Of a stretch of 64,000 nt of DNA, positions 13,861-24,868 are shown one piece after another (the first letter of the stretch is position 1; the number at the start of each line of letters is the position of its first letter). A program made the position numbers and the translations under genes. Under the pieces are notes generated by a model. That model did no database searches and was not told the origin of the DNA. It worked only from the letters and a program-made list of their open reading frames with translations. The stretch covers positions 55,030,079-55,094,078 of the forward strand of contig CM049309.1 of the NCBI GenBank assembly GCA_026874595.1, given 5' to 3'. The stretch comes from Sipunculus nudus (taxonomy: Eukaryota; Annelida; Sipuncula; Golfingiida; Sipunculidae).

Positions 13861-14430
13861 TCCGTAAATCCTGCCTATACGCCCCTATATATACACGTAA
13901 AAAAACCTTTAAGTGTTCAAAAGTCATCTTCTTTACTCCCCTATAATCACATACTAGTATTTCTCGCTGTTTCGTACCTGGAAATATACGCCGTGCGTGG
14001 CACACGAGGACAAACGCACAACGCCTGCTCAACCAACAGATATGTTTTTTTTTTTAAATCACACGAGGAATAGTCGATATAACAGGAGTTAGACGCATGC
14101 GGCCGGGTGTGTGTGGGGTGTGTGTGTTTGTGTAAAGCCACACTGACCCTTCAATCTTTCGACATTTTCCTTTATGATTTTGCACCCGTTTGTTCCCGGA
14201 CATCCTCCGATGTGGGGTTCATGCAGATTTCCAGATGTATACAGCTAGTTCTTTGTCTGACGAATGTGATAATTTTCCAGTCCTTTCACACCCTCACCCC
14301 ACATTAGGTATACATTACGGTTAATGGCTAAACGGTACATCCTTACGCAAATACCATCATATAGACTTTTATACGTGTGTCATATAGCAGCATCCTCTGT
14401 CATCTATATACCCATCTATATGCATGAACT
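13861..14430. other. Intergenic, no gene seen
   Basis: Nothing recognisable beyond a poly-T run near 14045 and a GT-rich patch at 14107-14133. Confidence 0.5.
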
Positions 14431-14431
14431 C

Positions 14432-14502
<71 letters not shown>

Positions 14503-14529
14503 GTTTGTTAGACATAAACTATAAATATA

Positions 14530-14581
<52 letters not shown>
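14431..14581. repeat. (CT)n and (TA)n microsatellites
   Basis: A CT tract (about 14431-14464) is followed by two TA tracts (about 14466-14502 and 14533-14581), separated by roughly 30 bp of unique sequence. Confidence 0.9.
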
Positions 14582-14582
<1 letters not shown>

Positions 14583-15115
14583 AAATCAATGTAGATATTA
14601 GATATACAATAACATTATAATTTTTTCTTACATGCTTCTATATCCCACCTCCTCTGAACATATACAAATGTCGGAAAGCCAATCTGATAAAAGCATATAC
14701 GTAAATTTCCTTTTGTTTATACCCTGTTCAAAAATTGGCCAAAGTGGGATTAAAAGATAACAAATGAATATATGTATACAAGAGCAAGTGTTAGACACAA
14801 ACAGTGTATATATATGGTTATATAAAATCTTAATTGAAGCATCACTCAGTTATTGCCTGTGCTATATACCAAACCCGAACGCACGTAAATATACTATAGT
14901 AGTCTTTATAAAAACGCAGCGAAACGCGCTCAGGAAAATATTCTATAACTCGAAGAAACGAGAAAGAAATTTATAAGACAAGCTCGCTGTATTGATTTTC
15001 AGGATCACGGTTAGTTTATTAATGGTATAACTGTGTCCATGCAGCGCATATATAGGCTAAAGTATATATATCAAGATGGTAGATTTATCATGCAGGATAT
15101 ATAGTTTATCTATAC

Positions 15116-15120
<5 letters not shown>
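14582..15120. other. Intergenic, no gene seen
   Basis: AT-rich unique sequence. No domain or splice structure visible. Confidence 0.5.

Positions 15121-15207
<87 letters not shown>
15121..15207. repeat. (TA)n microsatellite, ~87 bp
   Basis: Pure TA dinucleotide run, among the longest in the window. Confidence 0.95.
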
Positions 15208-15210
<3 letters not shown>

Positions 15211-15237
15211 CCCTTCTCAGTCTGGGGATATAGTAGT

Positions 15238-15389
15238 CAGGGGCGAATCCAGAATTTAGGAAAAAGGAGGGGTCCACCCATGCAGTATAGGACTAATGAC
15301 AAAACCTAGGACTAATAAAAGGTTCCTAGGTCCCGGTGCGCGGTGGCTGAGGTCCGGTCCCTTAGATCTCTCCCCTGGATCCGCTTCTG
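15238..15389. mobile_element. hAT-like MITE, ~150 bp
   Basis: The left end reads CAGGGGCGAATCCAG. The right end, reverse-complemented, reads CAGAAGCGGATCCAG, giving about 15-bp imperfect terminal inverted repeats with a CAGGGGCG start typical of hAT-derived MITEs. A 5-bp GTAGT flanks both ends, but the surroundings are GTA-rich, so the target duplication is ambiguous. No coding capacity. Confidence 0.65.
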
Positions 15390-15399
15390 GTAGTTATAG

Positions 15400-15437
15400 T
15401 AGTAGCAGTAGTAGTAGTAGTGGAAGTAATAGCAGTG

Positions 15438-15475
<38 letters not shown>

Positions 15476-15505
15476 ATGGTGTGCGCGCGCGTGTGTGTGT
15501 GTGTA
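15400..15505. repeat. (GTA)n-(TA)n-(GT)n compound microsatellite
   Basis: A GTA-type run, then a TA run (about 15436-15452), then GT/GC-rich dinucleotides to about 15505. Confidence 0.85.
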
Positions 15506-15766
15506 ACTCCTTGTCGTTAATATTATAATCCACCGACAGGTTTTACAAATTTAGATTTGAGCGCAGTTTTCAAAATATCAGCAAATGCACCTTGTTTATT
15601 TTTCTTTTTTTTTTTTACCGGGATGTAGAAAAGGAAGGCCATCCAGAGTGAGTGACCTTTTTTTATTTATGAAGTTTGCTTGATATTTTTTGTCGCGGGT
15701 ATGGCTCTCTTGCGTCCCTGAAGGTGCACACCTCGAGTATCCCCTCTCCTAATATTATAGCCGCTC
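15506..15766. other. Intergenic, no gene seen
   Basis: Short unique stretch between the compound microsatellite and the inverted-repeat element. It has one poly-T run near 15610 and no recognisable signal. Confidence 0.4.
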
Positions 15767-16745
15767 AAAGCTGCGTTTACCGGGCGCTCAGTATGCGGTA
15801 TATGCTGTAGGCGGCATGAGACACGCGGTTAAATGGAATTCTCAGAGGAGAAATGGATCCGCATACCGCGCGCGGTATGGCGCCCATGCATGCATGGGCT
15901 CTGGTTACTATATATGCACGAACTACTGTTGTCCAAATATTTTTTTCGCTCTAGTTATTTTATCATAAAGCGTTTACCGTGCCCGCGATATGCGGTATGC
16001 GGCAAGAGACATGCGGTTAAATGGAATTCTCAGAGGAGAATTGGATCCGCATATCGCGCGCGGTCTAGCGCCCATGCATGCATGGGCTCTGGTTACTATA
16101 TATGCATGGACTACTGTTGTCCTGTACCATGACTAAGACGGGCCCCGACTCAGTCATGCACGCTACATAAGGGAAAGAATCTGCAGCGCGACCCTTAACC
16201 AGGGTCGCGCATAATGAAAGGAAAAACCCAAAAATCCTAAACCATGCAGACTTAATAATTTACTGCGATGGAAAGACCAATGGTAAATGACTTGTTGGTG
16301 GCTGAATAACATCTTCATATAATGCAGTAGTTATGATAATCACCTAGAATACCAGACATGTCAAGCGTATTACCTTGTCACTTATAGTGCTAACCCCCAT
16401 ACATGGGTCCTCCGTTTATGTATACAATGATGGAGGATTCAAGGGAGTTTCGAAGTATCTTTGCTCAAGTATGATATTTATTTAAGCCATATTTTACCTT
16501 TTTGTGTATTATGTGGACCAGATAAGACATTTTTTCGGTCATTCCGCTCCTAGTTGCAGAAACATTACTCGTTTACTCGTCCACGACGTTGTATGGATGT
16601 GTAACTGGTGTAAGGAATGTCAACTCGTGACCACAACCAGAACTACAGATGCAGCGCGACCTAGCGGGATTTGACATCATCGGGCCCATATATATCGCAG
16701 TGATTCGCAGATCGCATACCGCGCGCCCGGAAAACGCAGCTTTAT
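15767..16745. mobile_element. GC-rich inverted-repeat element with an internal tandem duplication
   Basis: AAAGCTGCGTTTACCGGGCG at the left end is mirrored by the reverse complement AAAGCTGCGTTTTCCGGGCG at the right end (about 16726-16745), an inverted terminal pair of about 30 bp that continues as GCGGTATGCG-like text. Inside, a segment of about 190 bp is tandemly duplicated (about 15774-15935 and 15969-16122). Each copy carries the perfect 18-bp palindrome GCCCATGCATGCATGGGC (about 15882 and 16071). A further perfect hairpin (GCGCGACCCT, 5-base loop) lies at 16186-16210. I see no transposase, so this is probably a non-autonomous DNA element. Confidence 0.6.
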
Positions 16746-17571
16746 AATTCCATCTTCCCATATACACTTTTCTCTGGAGGTCTTACGTTCCATTCCTATC
16801 AGTATAATTTTAGTTGAAGCTTGTATACAGATGATAAAAGGATACAACATGTCCTGCTGTTTATTTACGACTCGAGCCCTGTCCGGTTCGCCCGGGAAGT
16901 ATGGAGTATTGAATTACAGGAGGCCACGGGGATCACTCAGTCTTCAAGACAGAAAATGCAATCAACCTCACAGCCATGGGAACAAGCTACTGATAGAAAA
17001 AAACTTGGAACGTAAAATGGCCTTGGATTAATGGTGGTGGAGTAGAGCTTTTTGTCGACAGTTCCTACCCCGCAGATAAATAATCTAATTCCAGGCGGCC
17101 AACATGCGCCTCTTGAACGTACGCGGCGTTGTCCGGAGGCACGGACTTCACCGATCTCATCGGTCTGTTGTACTTTAACAATCTGTCTGAGAAAAGGGAA
17201 GCCAACACATACAGGGCCGGGGAATTGTGCTTTTATGAAAGCAGGGTCAAAAGGGCGAACAGAACCACTTGAAGAACACTCAGCAATGCGGTGACCCGTT
17301 CCCCATACCTTTTGATATGAGAATGTCTTTCTGTTTTCCTCTCAGTGTACATTAGGTTGCCGGTATACACGCCGGTTTCCGCCACTCGAGTTGGCCTCAG
17401 AAGGCGTGGACCCATTCACTATATTATGATGTAAGACATGTAACACACATACACACCCACCATGGAAGCCAAACACATATATACAAGTGTGCAGGATTAC
17501 ATGTATGCGTGTATGTGTTCAATTAACATGGCTTAATCATTAATTGCTGCCTTTTATAATAACAACTTGAA

Positions 17572-17573
<2 letters not shown>
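16746..17573. other. Intergenic, no gene seen
   Basis: Somewhat GC-richer. Short frames at 16821-17031 and 17052-17294 carry no domain I recognise. Nothing else supported. Confidence 0.45.

Positions 17574-17631
<58 letters not shown>
17574..17631. repeat. (TA)n microsatellite
   Basis: Uninterrupted TA run of about 57 bp. Confidence 0.95.
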
Positions 17632-17635
<4 letters not shown>

Positions 17636-18579
17636 ATAAATTAATATACCTTGGGATAATAGTAAGAATCTATAAGAATAATCATTTCCCTTTGCCAAAT
17701 ACGATTTAGTCGGCATAGTTGGTTGGTTTGTATGTTATTAACATTGTTTAAAAGTGTTAAACGGATCTTAATGAACTTTGTAGAGAGGTACGGTAACAGC
17801 TAGGGAGGAAATACAGCCTCCGTGTTTTATGGTATAATCTGGATAACAAAAGCTTGATCAGGATCCTGTAAAGTTATGACTGTGACTGCTTTCTTAATAA
17901 ATACATCGTACGACAGGAGATCAAACAAAAGAGGAAACGTGTATTGCTCGCTCTATATGATGAAAAACAAATTCAGTGGTAGAAAATCTAGCAAAGTATA
18001 TTTTTTTTTATCGTTACAATCTAAAAAAAAAATAAAAATTTGTTCGAGAGAATGAAGAATCTTATACCATTTCTTTGTAATGCCCAAAGTATATGCAGAA
18101 CCAAAAATGAGGGTTACTGAAAAGTCATACCGAAATGAACCTAGACTTCAACATATTCGTTAGGAAAAGAACGTCACAACAATGTGTGTTAAAATACTGA
18201 TATATGGGGTCATATACTTACATTTTGAGGTAAACAGTGCGATATTCAATGAGGCTTTGTTATTGATCCAAACATCTAAAAGGTTTCAGACGAATACTGA
18301 ATCAAAATTTAGGGAAGAGTCATAAAAAGACTTGTATTTGGGGGGGGGGGGTTCTCTGCGCTTCATGCATACATTCTTCATATCTGAGTTGATGGTTTTA
18401 TTATAAGATAACAAAGCCTTACATGATCTTAATTAAATTATATGTTAATTTATTTAAACGTGATAGCTCATGCATAATTTGAAAAATATCTAGAAAAGGG
18501 GAAAATGGATCAGAAGCAATTTTACTTTTACACGAAATTAGGCTTACAAATTATAAAGAAGTCGATGCATTTACATATA
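17632..18579. other. Intergenic, no gene seen
   Basis: AT-rich; a run of about 10 G lies near 18340. No coding signal. Confidence 0.5.
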
Positions 18580-18581
18580 TA

Positions 18582-19426
18582 CAGTCCGTCCCGTTTAATT
18601 GAATGTCGTATTTGTAAACCGGTTATATCCATTTAAGCGGGCTATTCAAATAAACGGGGTGTTTATCTTCAAGGTTGTAGCCGTCACTATAATACTATGA
18701 ATTGCTATTGGATGGCCTGCGTGTGTTTCTCGTATTATTCAGAAGGATCCGAATTATTTGTTTTGGAATTTTTTATTTAATGGTGTTTCAATTCATTATT
18801 TTATATATTTTATTCATTTATATAATTTCTACAAATTCTACGGAAATATACTGTATATTCACCTATTTGCATTAATTATTGATAAAAAACTATCCTACTG
18901 CCAATGGTTGACATCTTACCGATCATGTGAATATATCAAATGTTGTCAAAGGTTTACTATGGTTCTTCAAGGATTTTGATTTATCATAAAACATTTTATT
19001 TGTTTCAACTATAGAAATAGAAAATTACTGTGCATTCACCTGTTCGTGTATTTTTTCTATAAAAAGCGATGCTACAAAATGGCTGACAGCTGAATGATTA
19101 CGTGAATGTGTCAAAGGTCACAAAGATTCCTAAAAGATTTTGATATTATAACACATAGTCTTCTTTTTAATTTTAAAAATATTTTCTGCACGTTTACCTG
19201 TTCGCGTGGTCTTAAAAAAACGACGTTTCTGGAAAACGTCACCTTTCCGCCAGAGATCGTTTCTACTCAAAACCATTGTGAGCACAATGATGTATACATT
19301 TATCAGACATTCATAAAAACGAAGAATTTTATTAAGAAGACATAGGAAAAGATTTTGTTTTTCATTATTTTATAAAATTAAACGGGGTATACAATTAAAC
19401 GATATAAATTTAAGCAGGACCGACTG
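18582..19426. mobile_element. pogo/Tigger-like non-autonomous element
   Basis: Left terminus CAGTCCGTCCCGTTTAATTG; the right terminus, reverse-complemented, is CAGTCGGTCCTGCTTAAATT. Both are flanked by TA (18580-18581 and 19427-19428), the target of Tc1/mariner-pogo transposases. CAG-start termini of this form are characteristic of pogo/Tigger elements. The 845-bp interior has no transposase frame but contains two to three diverged internal repeats of about 170-200 bp ('ttcacctgttcgtg', 'aaaggtttactatggttc' and variants). It is probably an old internally rearranged copy. Confidence 0.75.
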
Positions 19427-19429
19427 TAT

Positions 19430-20580
19430 ACCCTTTAGTTACATGATAACTTCACTCATCCATATCATTCACATTCAATCAACTGCTTCGTACAAAAAAA
19501 TTCATTACATTTTTAAAGCAGACAGCATGTTTAATTTATAAGAGGAGACCAAGGAAGCACTTATGTTAATGTTTACGCATTAAAGATTCCGGTAGTTGTT
19601 TGATTGTAAGGGCAATATTCTGCGATATTTATCACAAAATGTTCCCTTTACACTGCAAGTTTTAATTAAAAAAAAACCTTTAGGATAGCAGCATATCCCT
19701 CCCTCTATATTTTATTCTGCAGTGTGATAAAAATGATTCATGTAATCAAATACGCAGATTTATTAACTCTTTTTAAGTTAAAATGATAAACTTATATTGA
19801 ATGAATAAATGTTTATTGAGACCTATTTGGCGTTTAATTATTAATAAAATAATCGCACAGTGGACGTTAATTAAAAAATTAAAGAAATTAAAGATAAAAA
19901 TTAATATTTATTCTAACTGTACTAAACATTTATGCTTGCATGCATTGAAATTTTTCAAGTGAAAAAAAGTTTTCATTTTGTCACCAGTACACAAGTGTCC
20001 GATGTGTACATGATAAAGAATAAAAAGATTTATAATGGAAAAAAGAACGGAAAATTCACGCATCCCCCCCCCCCCCCCCCCGAGCCCCGCCCACTTTTTC
20101 AAATGCTTGGCCCCCCAAATAGACCAGATCTGACGCTGACCTTTTACCTCGCCTTATCTCCGACCTGATGTGTACACATATGTTCAGCATAGGTATGTGT
20201 AAGGTAGTCGGTTTAATTAACTCTGACAGTCATTTCATCAGGCATTCCTATGTCAAGTGTTACAGATTAATTCTATGATTTCTGGATAGTTGGTCCCCGA
20301 CACAGCTATTTGTGAATGTCACTGTGTCAGGACATCGCGCGGCAGTTCTGTCCTGGTTCAGGGAGCAGTCATGTGACCTGCTTCAGCTTCGTCTGGATTT
20401 ACAAGTTCATCACGTCTTGTACAGGTGATAATGTGAATATACTTCCGTAATATGAGATCAGATTGGTGGATATTAATATATAAAAAAAAATTCCCCTTAA
20501 TTAATAGATTAATTCCTTCAATATTCTTCAAGCATTATACTGTTCATGCTTTAAATAACACAGTTTTTTTTACTGTTCTG
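19430..20580. other. Intergenic, no gene seen
   Basis: AT-rich; a C-tract of about 17 lies at about 20064-20080. No recognisable gene. Confidence 0.5.
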
Positions 20581-20589
20581 ATACATAAT

Positions 20590-21320
20590 ATTGTGCATGA
20601 TTCAGCAATCACATATTTCCTATAATCGCATTATAAAATTCTTCATACATGTATGTTATTGTTCACGATTTAGTGGTCACACTTTTCACACCACTTATAA
20701 CCATTAAATAGCCTATATAAATCAGCAGTCATTTCCTTTTTTTACCGCATTAATATTAAATATATAAACTTATTTATTTTACATGGATTGTGTATACAAA
20801 TAGTTGTAAGTAATCGCGGCACTCTCTTTGGCTCGGGTGGTGGTGTTCGCTGAACTATAGAGGTGGAGGAAACCGGAGGACCCGGAGAAATCCACCGGCC
20901 TTGGACGAGCAACTACTGCCCACTCTCTTGTATATATAATATATAGCCATGCCAGGGATCGAACCCGGGTCGTCAGCGGAGAGAGCCGACATTTTTTACC
21001 CCTCGACTGTCCATGTATGTTATTGCTCACGATTTGGTAGTTACACTTTTCATAACCACTTATTTCTCCTAACACATAACATGACCCATAAATCAGCAGT
21101 CACATTTTTTTCCGAACCCATAAATATTCTTCATACATGTATGTTATTATTGCTCACGATTTAGTAGCCAGATTTTTCCTAACCGCAGTAATGTTCTCCT
21201 ATAACATGTTATTGCTCGTTATTTTTAGTCACATTTCCTTACTGCGATAGTTATATTCTTCGGCTAACGCTCACGATTTATGGGCACATTTTCCTTTTCA
21301 TATTAATGTTCTTCAACGAA
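20590..21320. repeat. Degenerate 'cacgatttagtagtcac' repeat cluster
   Basis: The phrases 'catacatgtatgttattg' and 'ctcacgatttagtag' recur near 20646, 21012, 21135 and (degraded) 21210-21280 with irregular spacing. The SINE at 20805-21015 interrupts the cluster. Confidence 0.6.
20805..21015 (-). mobile_element. tRNA-derived SINE
   Basis: On the minus strand the sequence carries a perfect Pol III B-box-like motif GGGTTCGATCCC (20955-20966). About 60-90 bases further on is the block 'GGTGGATTTCTCCGGGT' then 'CCTCCGGTTTCCTCC', a central domain shared by many mollusc SINEs. The A-box region (around GTCGAGGGGTA) is weak. It is too diverged from a tRNA fold to be a functional tRNA. A decayed relative lies at 60437-60590. 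Confidence 0.7.
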
Positions 21321-23450
21321 AATAATTACTGACGATGTAAGTCACTAATTTAATTTTTGTTATTTTTTGTTTTGTTTTGATATGACAAATATAATTCCGC
21401 GCAGAAGTGTTTAAATGCAAGGTCTGGTACTTCGTTAAAATTTGTTTGGAACTCCAAATTGTAAAAAGAAGGCGGACCTTGATGTACAGTATGCTTATAC
21501 TATGCGAAGAAGGAAATGTCGCCTGCAGCAAGTAAAGTGTAGTCTGCTATAACATTTTGCTTAATAAAACCACGCTATCTGATCCTAGTGAAATTAACCC
21601 GTTAGCTGTTATCCAACGTGTTAACCATCTGTCAGTAAGAAGCGGCGCACATCGCTGTATTTAAGCTCATTACGAATGAAACAGAAAAAGTCATATGTAT
21701 ATATATATACTAGTATATCATTTCCAGCCTGTGTACGTACTTACATATCATGTTTCATTTTTTTAGCTGGGTCCATTATGTAATATTAAGGGTGATAGTC
21801 TTACCTCATCGGCCCTGGTTACACAGGCGACCGCAGTCATCGGATGAAGGCCTTCAGTGCTGCGTTCTAACTCAGCCGTCCAGTACAGGCTTTATCAGCA
21901 CCTCCAGTATCAACAATACACCGGTATCAGCTTATCACTGAGCCCTAAGTATCCACTCGCGAGTTTACAGTATGTGTCAGTTACTTGTGCGCGAAGCTTA
22001 AATTCATGTCCCCAGCTACAGAATAAATATGTCCGTCGTGGAGTGTGATGAAAAGTTCAAGGTGCTCCGAGTTGGAGAAATGTGCAGTAATTGCTTAAGC
22101 TAAAGCACTCCGCCTGGAGTAACAGGGCGCGACAGACAAAAACAAACACACACGCTCCAGTCCAAGGAAGCGGCCCCACGTGTTAGCCCTAAGTAGGAAT
22201 CATTAGCGACACTGTTTATATATTGTGGTTCAAGACCTCCCGATCCAATTGTCAAAAAATAGGTGGTAAATTGGCACTAGGTGTGCACTGTTGGGAAGGA
22301 AGGCCACACGCCAAGAACGGACAAAGTTTTACCCCTCCCCGCTTCCTGGCACAACTTGTCCTGGTTGCTACCCTCACCCTCACCCCGTCCCGTATTTCTA
22401 GCAGTAGAGTGACAATAAAAGGTGGGGGCATCGAAAGAGGCAAATAAACATCACCTGTTGACATTCGTAATGGTTTCCTCTATTTTCACACGTGGAAGCT
22501 ATGAAACAGCGCGGCTCATTTGTTGTTGGCACGATTGGCCTCGCCCGCCTGACAGTACAGAAGAATGAAAGCAAACACCTACAAGGATCGTTCTCACGTT
22601 AACTTTATAAGACGCTAAGGGTTGGAGAAAATCAACGGATTAAGGTTAGGGCGAGATGTAACCTGTATACAAGTAGCAGTAGCAATACCCCCTACTGTCA
22701 ATTTGTTCTGCTACTTACCTGGCCGCTTGTAACTAAATGCTACTGCTCCCGAATACCTGAAGTGCCTAAAACACCTGTACAAATTCCTGTAATGGATTTT
22801 CTGAAATTCCCTTCCCGCCCTTAACATTTTCTTTCGCAGGTTCACTTTTTATAGACTACATCCGATTTCGTATCACGACAAATCCGTGAAATCTGACTTC
22901 GTGTGTACACAAGATATGTTTTCAAACTGAAAACGGGAAGGTTATTGAAACCACTGATTTGTTGGAAGCGCATTCTGGTGGCAACATAACTGCAGGGCAC
23001 GAGTAAACATTGCTGTACAGTTAATCCGTCTATAACAACTTTCCCTTTCTTAATGGACATCACGGGATTACAAGGTTGAGTCTAAACTGGTAAGGCCGGC
23101 ACCCCTTTTATATACCGAACATAAACCATTAATTTGACGGCCGAACAGAGTCTGTGGCCATGCCCAAGGAAAAGGGGAATTGCCATTTCTTTAATCAGGT
23201 GCTTAGCCAAATGGTGTCAAAACCTGATTTACAACCTCTCGACTCTCACTCAAATGACTTGGGCAAAATGTAAATATAATGTAATAATATCATTCATTAG
23301 ACACCTACACGAACCCTATTGTTCTCAAGCCGTGTGTCTAATCTCAGGGAGCAATGGCTCCAGTTTCACCAAACCTTTACATATTAGAAATTAAGTGAAA
23401 CGGCTGTTAATTTTCTTATTACGAGCACTGCACTCATGCAGCTGTTTGTC
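21321..23450. other. Intergenic, no gene seen
   Basis: Unique-looking sequence with several short frames (for example 22223-22464) but no domain, no convincing splice pairs and no repeat relation to the rest of the window. Confidence 0.45.
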
Positions 23451-24862
23451 GGTGACAAAAAAAAGTCTACGCTATGCAGCAATGGATCACCACAGATCAT
23501 AGGAGCATTCAGATACATTCCCTGAGCGCAATCTACGGTGCCCCCTGTGTGTGCATAGCAGAACTATCATTTGGGCTGCATTAAATTACTGTTTAGCAGA
23601 TGGATGCTGCTGACGTGTGTTTAGTCCTGTTACATTGACTGAAATCATGTGTACTAAAACGTGAAGAATGGCATGTAATCTAGAAGGATAATTTATGAAT
23701 GTTTAAAGAGGGGCGATTCATACATGGATATTGACGGGGTGGTCGTTTTCTTGAATTGAGATAAGGATGTGTGTATGGAGGCAATAGAGGGTCATGGTAT
23801 TATCATAATTACCACCGCAGTCGCACAGACAGACCAGCAAAACCTGTCCATATATAATGTTGTCTGTGCATTTAATAATACTTAAAATAGAGATCAGCCA
23901 TGCTGCCCTCTGGAGGCGGGTCATTTAACTAATGTTCATGTATTTGTGAAGTTGGCCAAGTTCACACAGCTGTACATAGAGACAAACATCCGATTTCTCA
24001 TTTGTTCCCGACATTAAAACGTCTTGGACGTCCCTGTTAACTGTTTCTGATTTGGCTACAATTTCAAGAATTTACAATTTTGAGAATTTACAATTTCTCA
24101 AAAGCTGTTAACTAATGATACACCTTTTCATAGCCAAGGCTACAATTCAAATATTTAGACAGGTCATCATTTTCAATTTTGTTTTGACACCAGTGAGGAA
24201 GTTAACTGTTCAAACAGAATTATGAAGGAGAATGTACACATTTTCATGGACTCGTTTCTATTATAAAGAAGAAGCCTGTGAGTCTGGTAAAATGGTATAA
24301 ATATTTAATAATTTGATAAGAATAATCATTATAAATACACCCCAAACTTAAGTATGAACCAGAACCATTCATGGTTTGTTAATGTCTACACCTTGGGCAA
24401 ATGTATTTTATGATGCACAATTAGGTCAAACTAATTACAACAACTAATTCAAAATCTATATTTTATTAAATAAAAGTGTATAAAAAGCGGAATGACATAC
24501 ATGTATTTACAGAATGATGAGGATCACATTTTTAAATGAGTTTGAAAAAATATTCACAGCCCAATACTCTAATGCTGAAATACCTTTGACCCTTTGTTAC
24601 CCTGTCATGGTAAGACTAAGGGGTGGATAAAAGCAACCATGTGTTGAGTCTGTGCCCTTATGATTTAAGAAATATCAGTTCAGTGATGGACTATTCACAG
24701 TAAAATCAAGCTGATTCAATCTATGGTTGAGAAATATGAACTTCTGCAAGTAAACTACCAGAATTTAAGACTTAAATTCAATATATGTAACACAGCAACA
24801 ACAAAAGAGAGAACAAACATGTAGCCGATGAGAACTAGAACACTTGTGACAGGTGGAGTTAG
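23451..24862. repeat. 1.4-kb tandem duplication, copy 1 (distal to PIGW)
   Basis: Nearly identical to 24869-26274. By eye I find about five substitutions plus one 6-bp length difference ('gttgagtctgtgccc' here against 'gttgtgccc' in copy 2). The unit starts at ggtgacaaaaaaaagtct and ends at acaggtggagttag. The junction carries an extra 'gtgaca', suggesting microhomology at ggtgaca. The copy contains a truncated copy of the last PIGW exon and its 3' flank. Confidence 0.93.
24755..24862 (-). pseudogene. Orphan duplicate of the PIGW 3' coding end
   Basis: This segment matches the final 108 coding bases of PIGW, including the TAG stop, but begins inside the exon and has no splice acceptor. It cannot be spliced into a PIGW message. 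It arose with the tandem duplication and is too young to have decayed noticeably. Confidence 0.85.
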
Positions 24863-24868
24863 GTGACA

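Noticed and set aside
20949-20990. True tRNA gene suggested by the GGGTTCGATCCC motif
   Set aside because: No cloverleaf arms or aminoacyl stem can be formed around it. It sits in a SINE.
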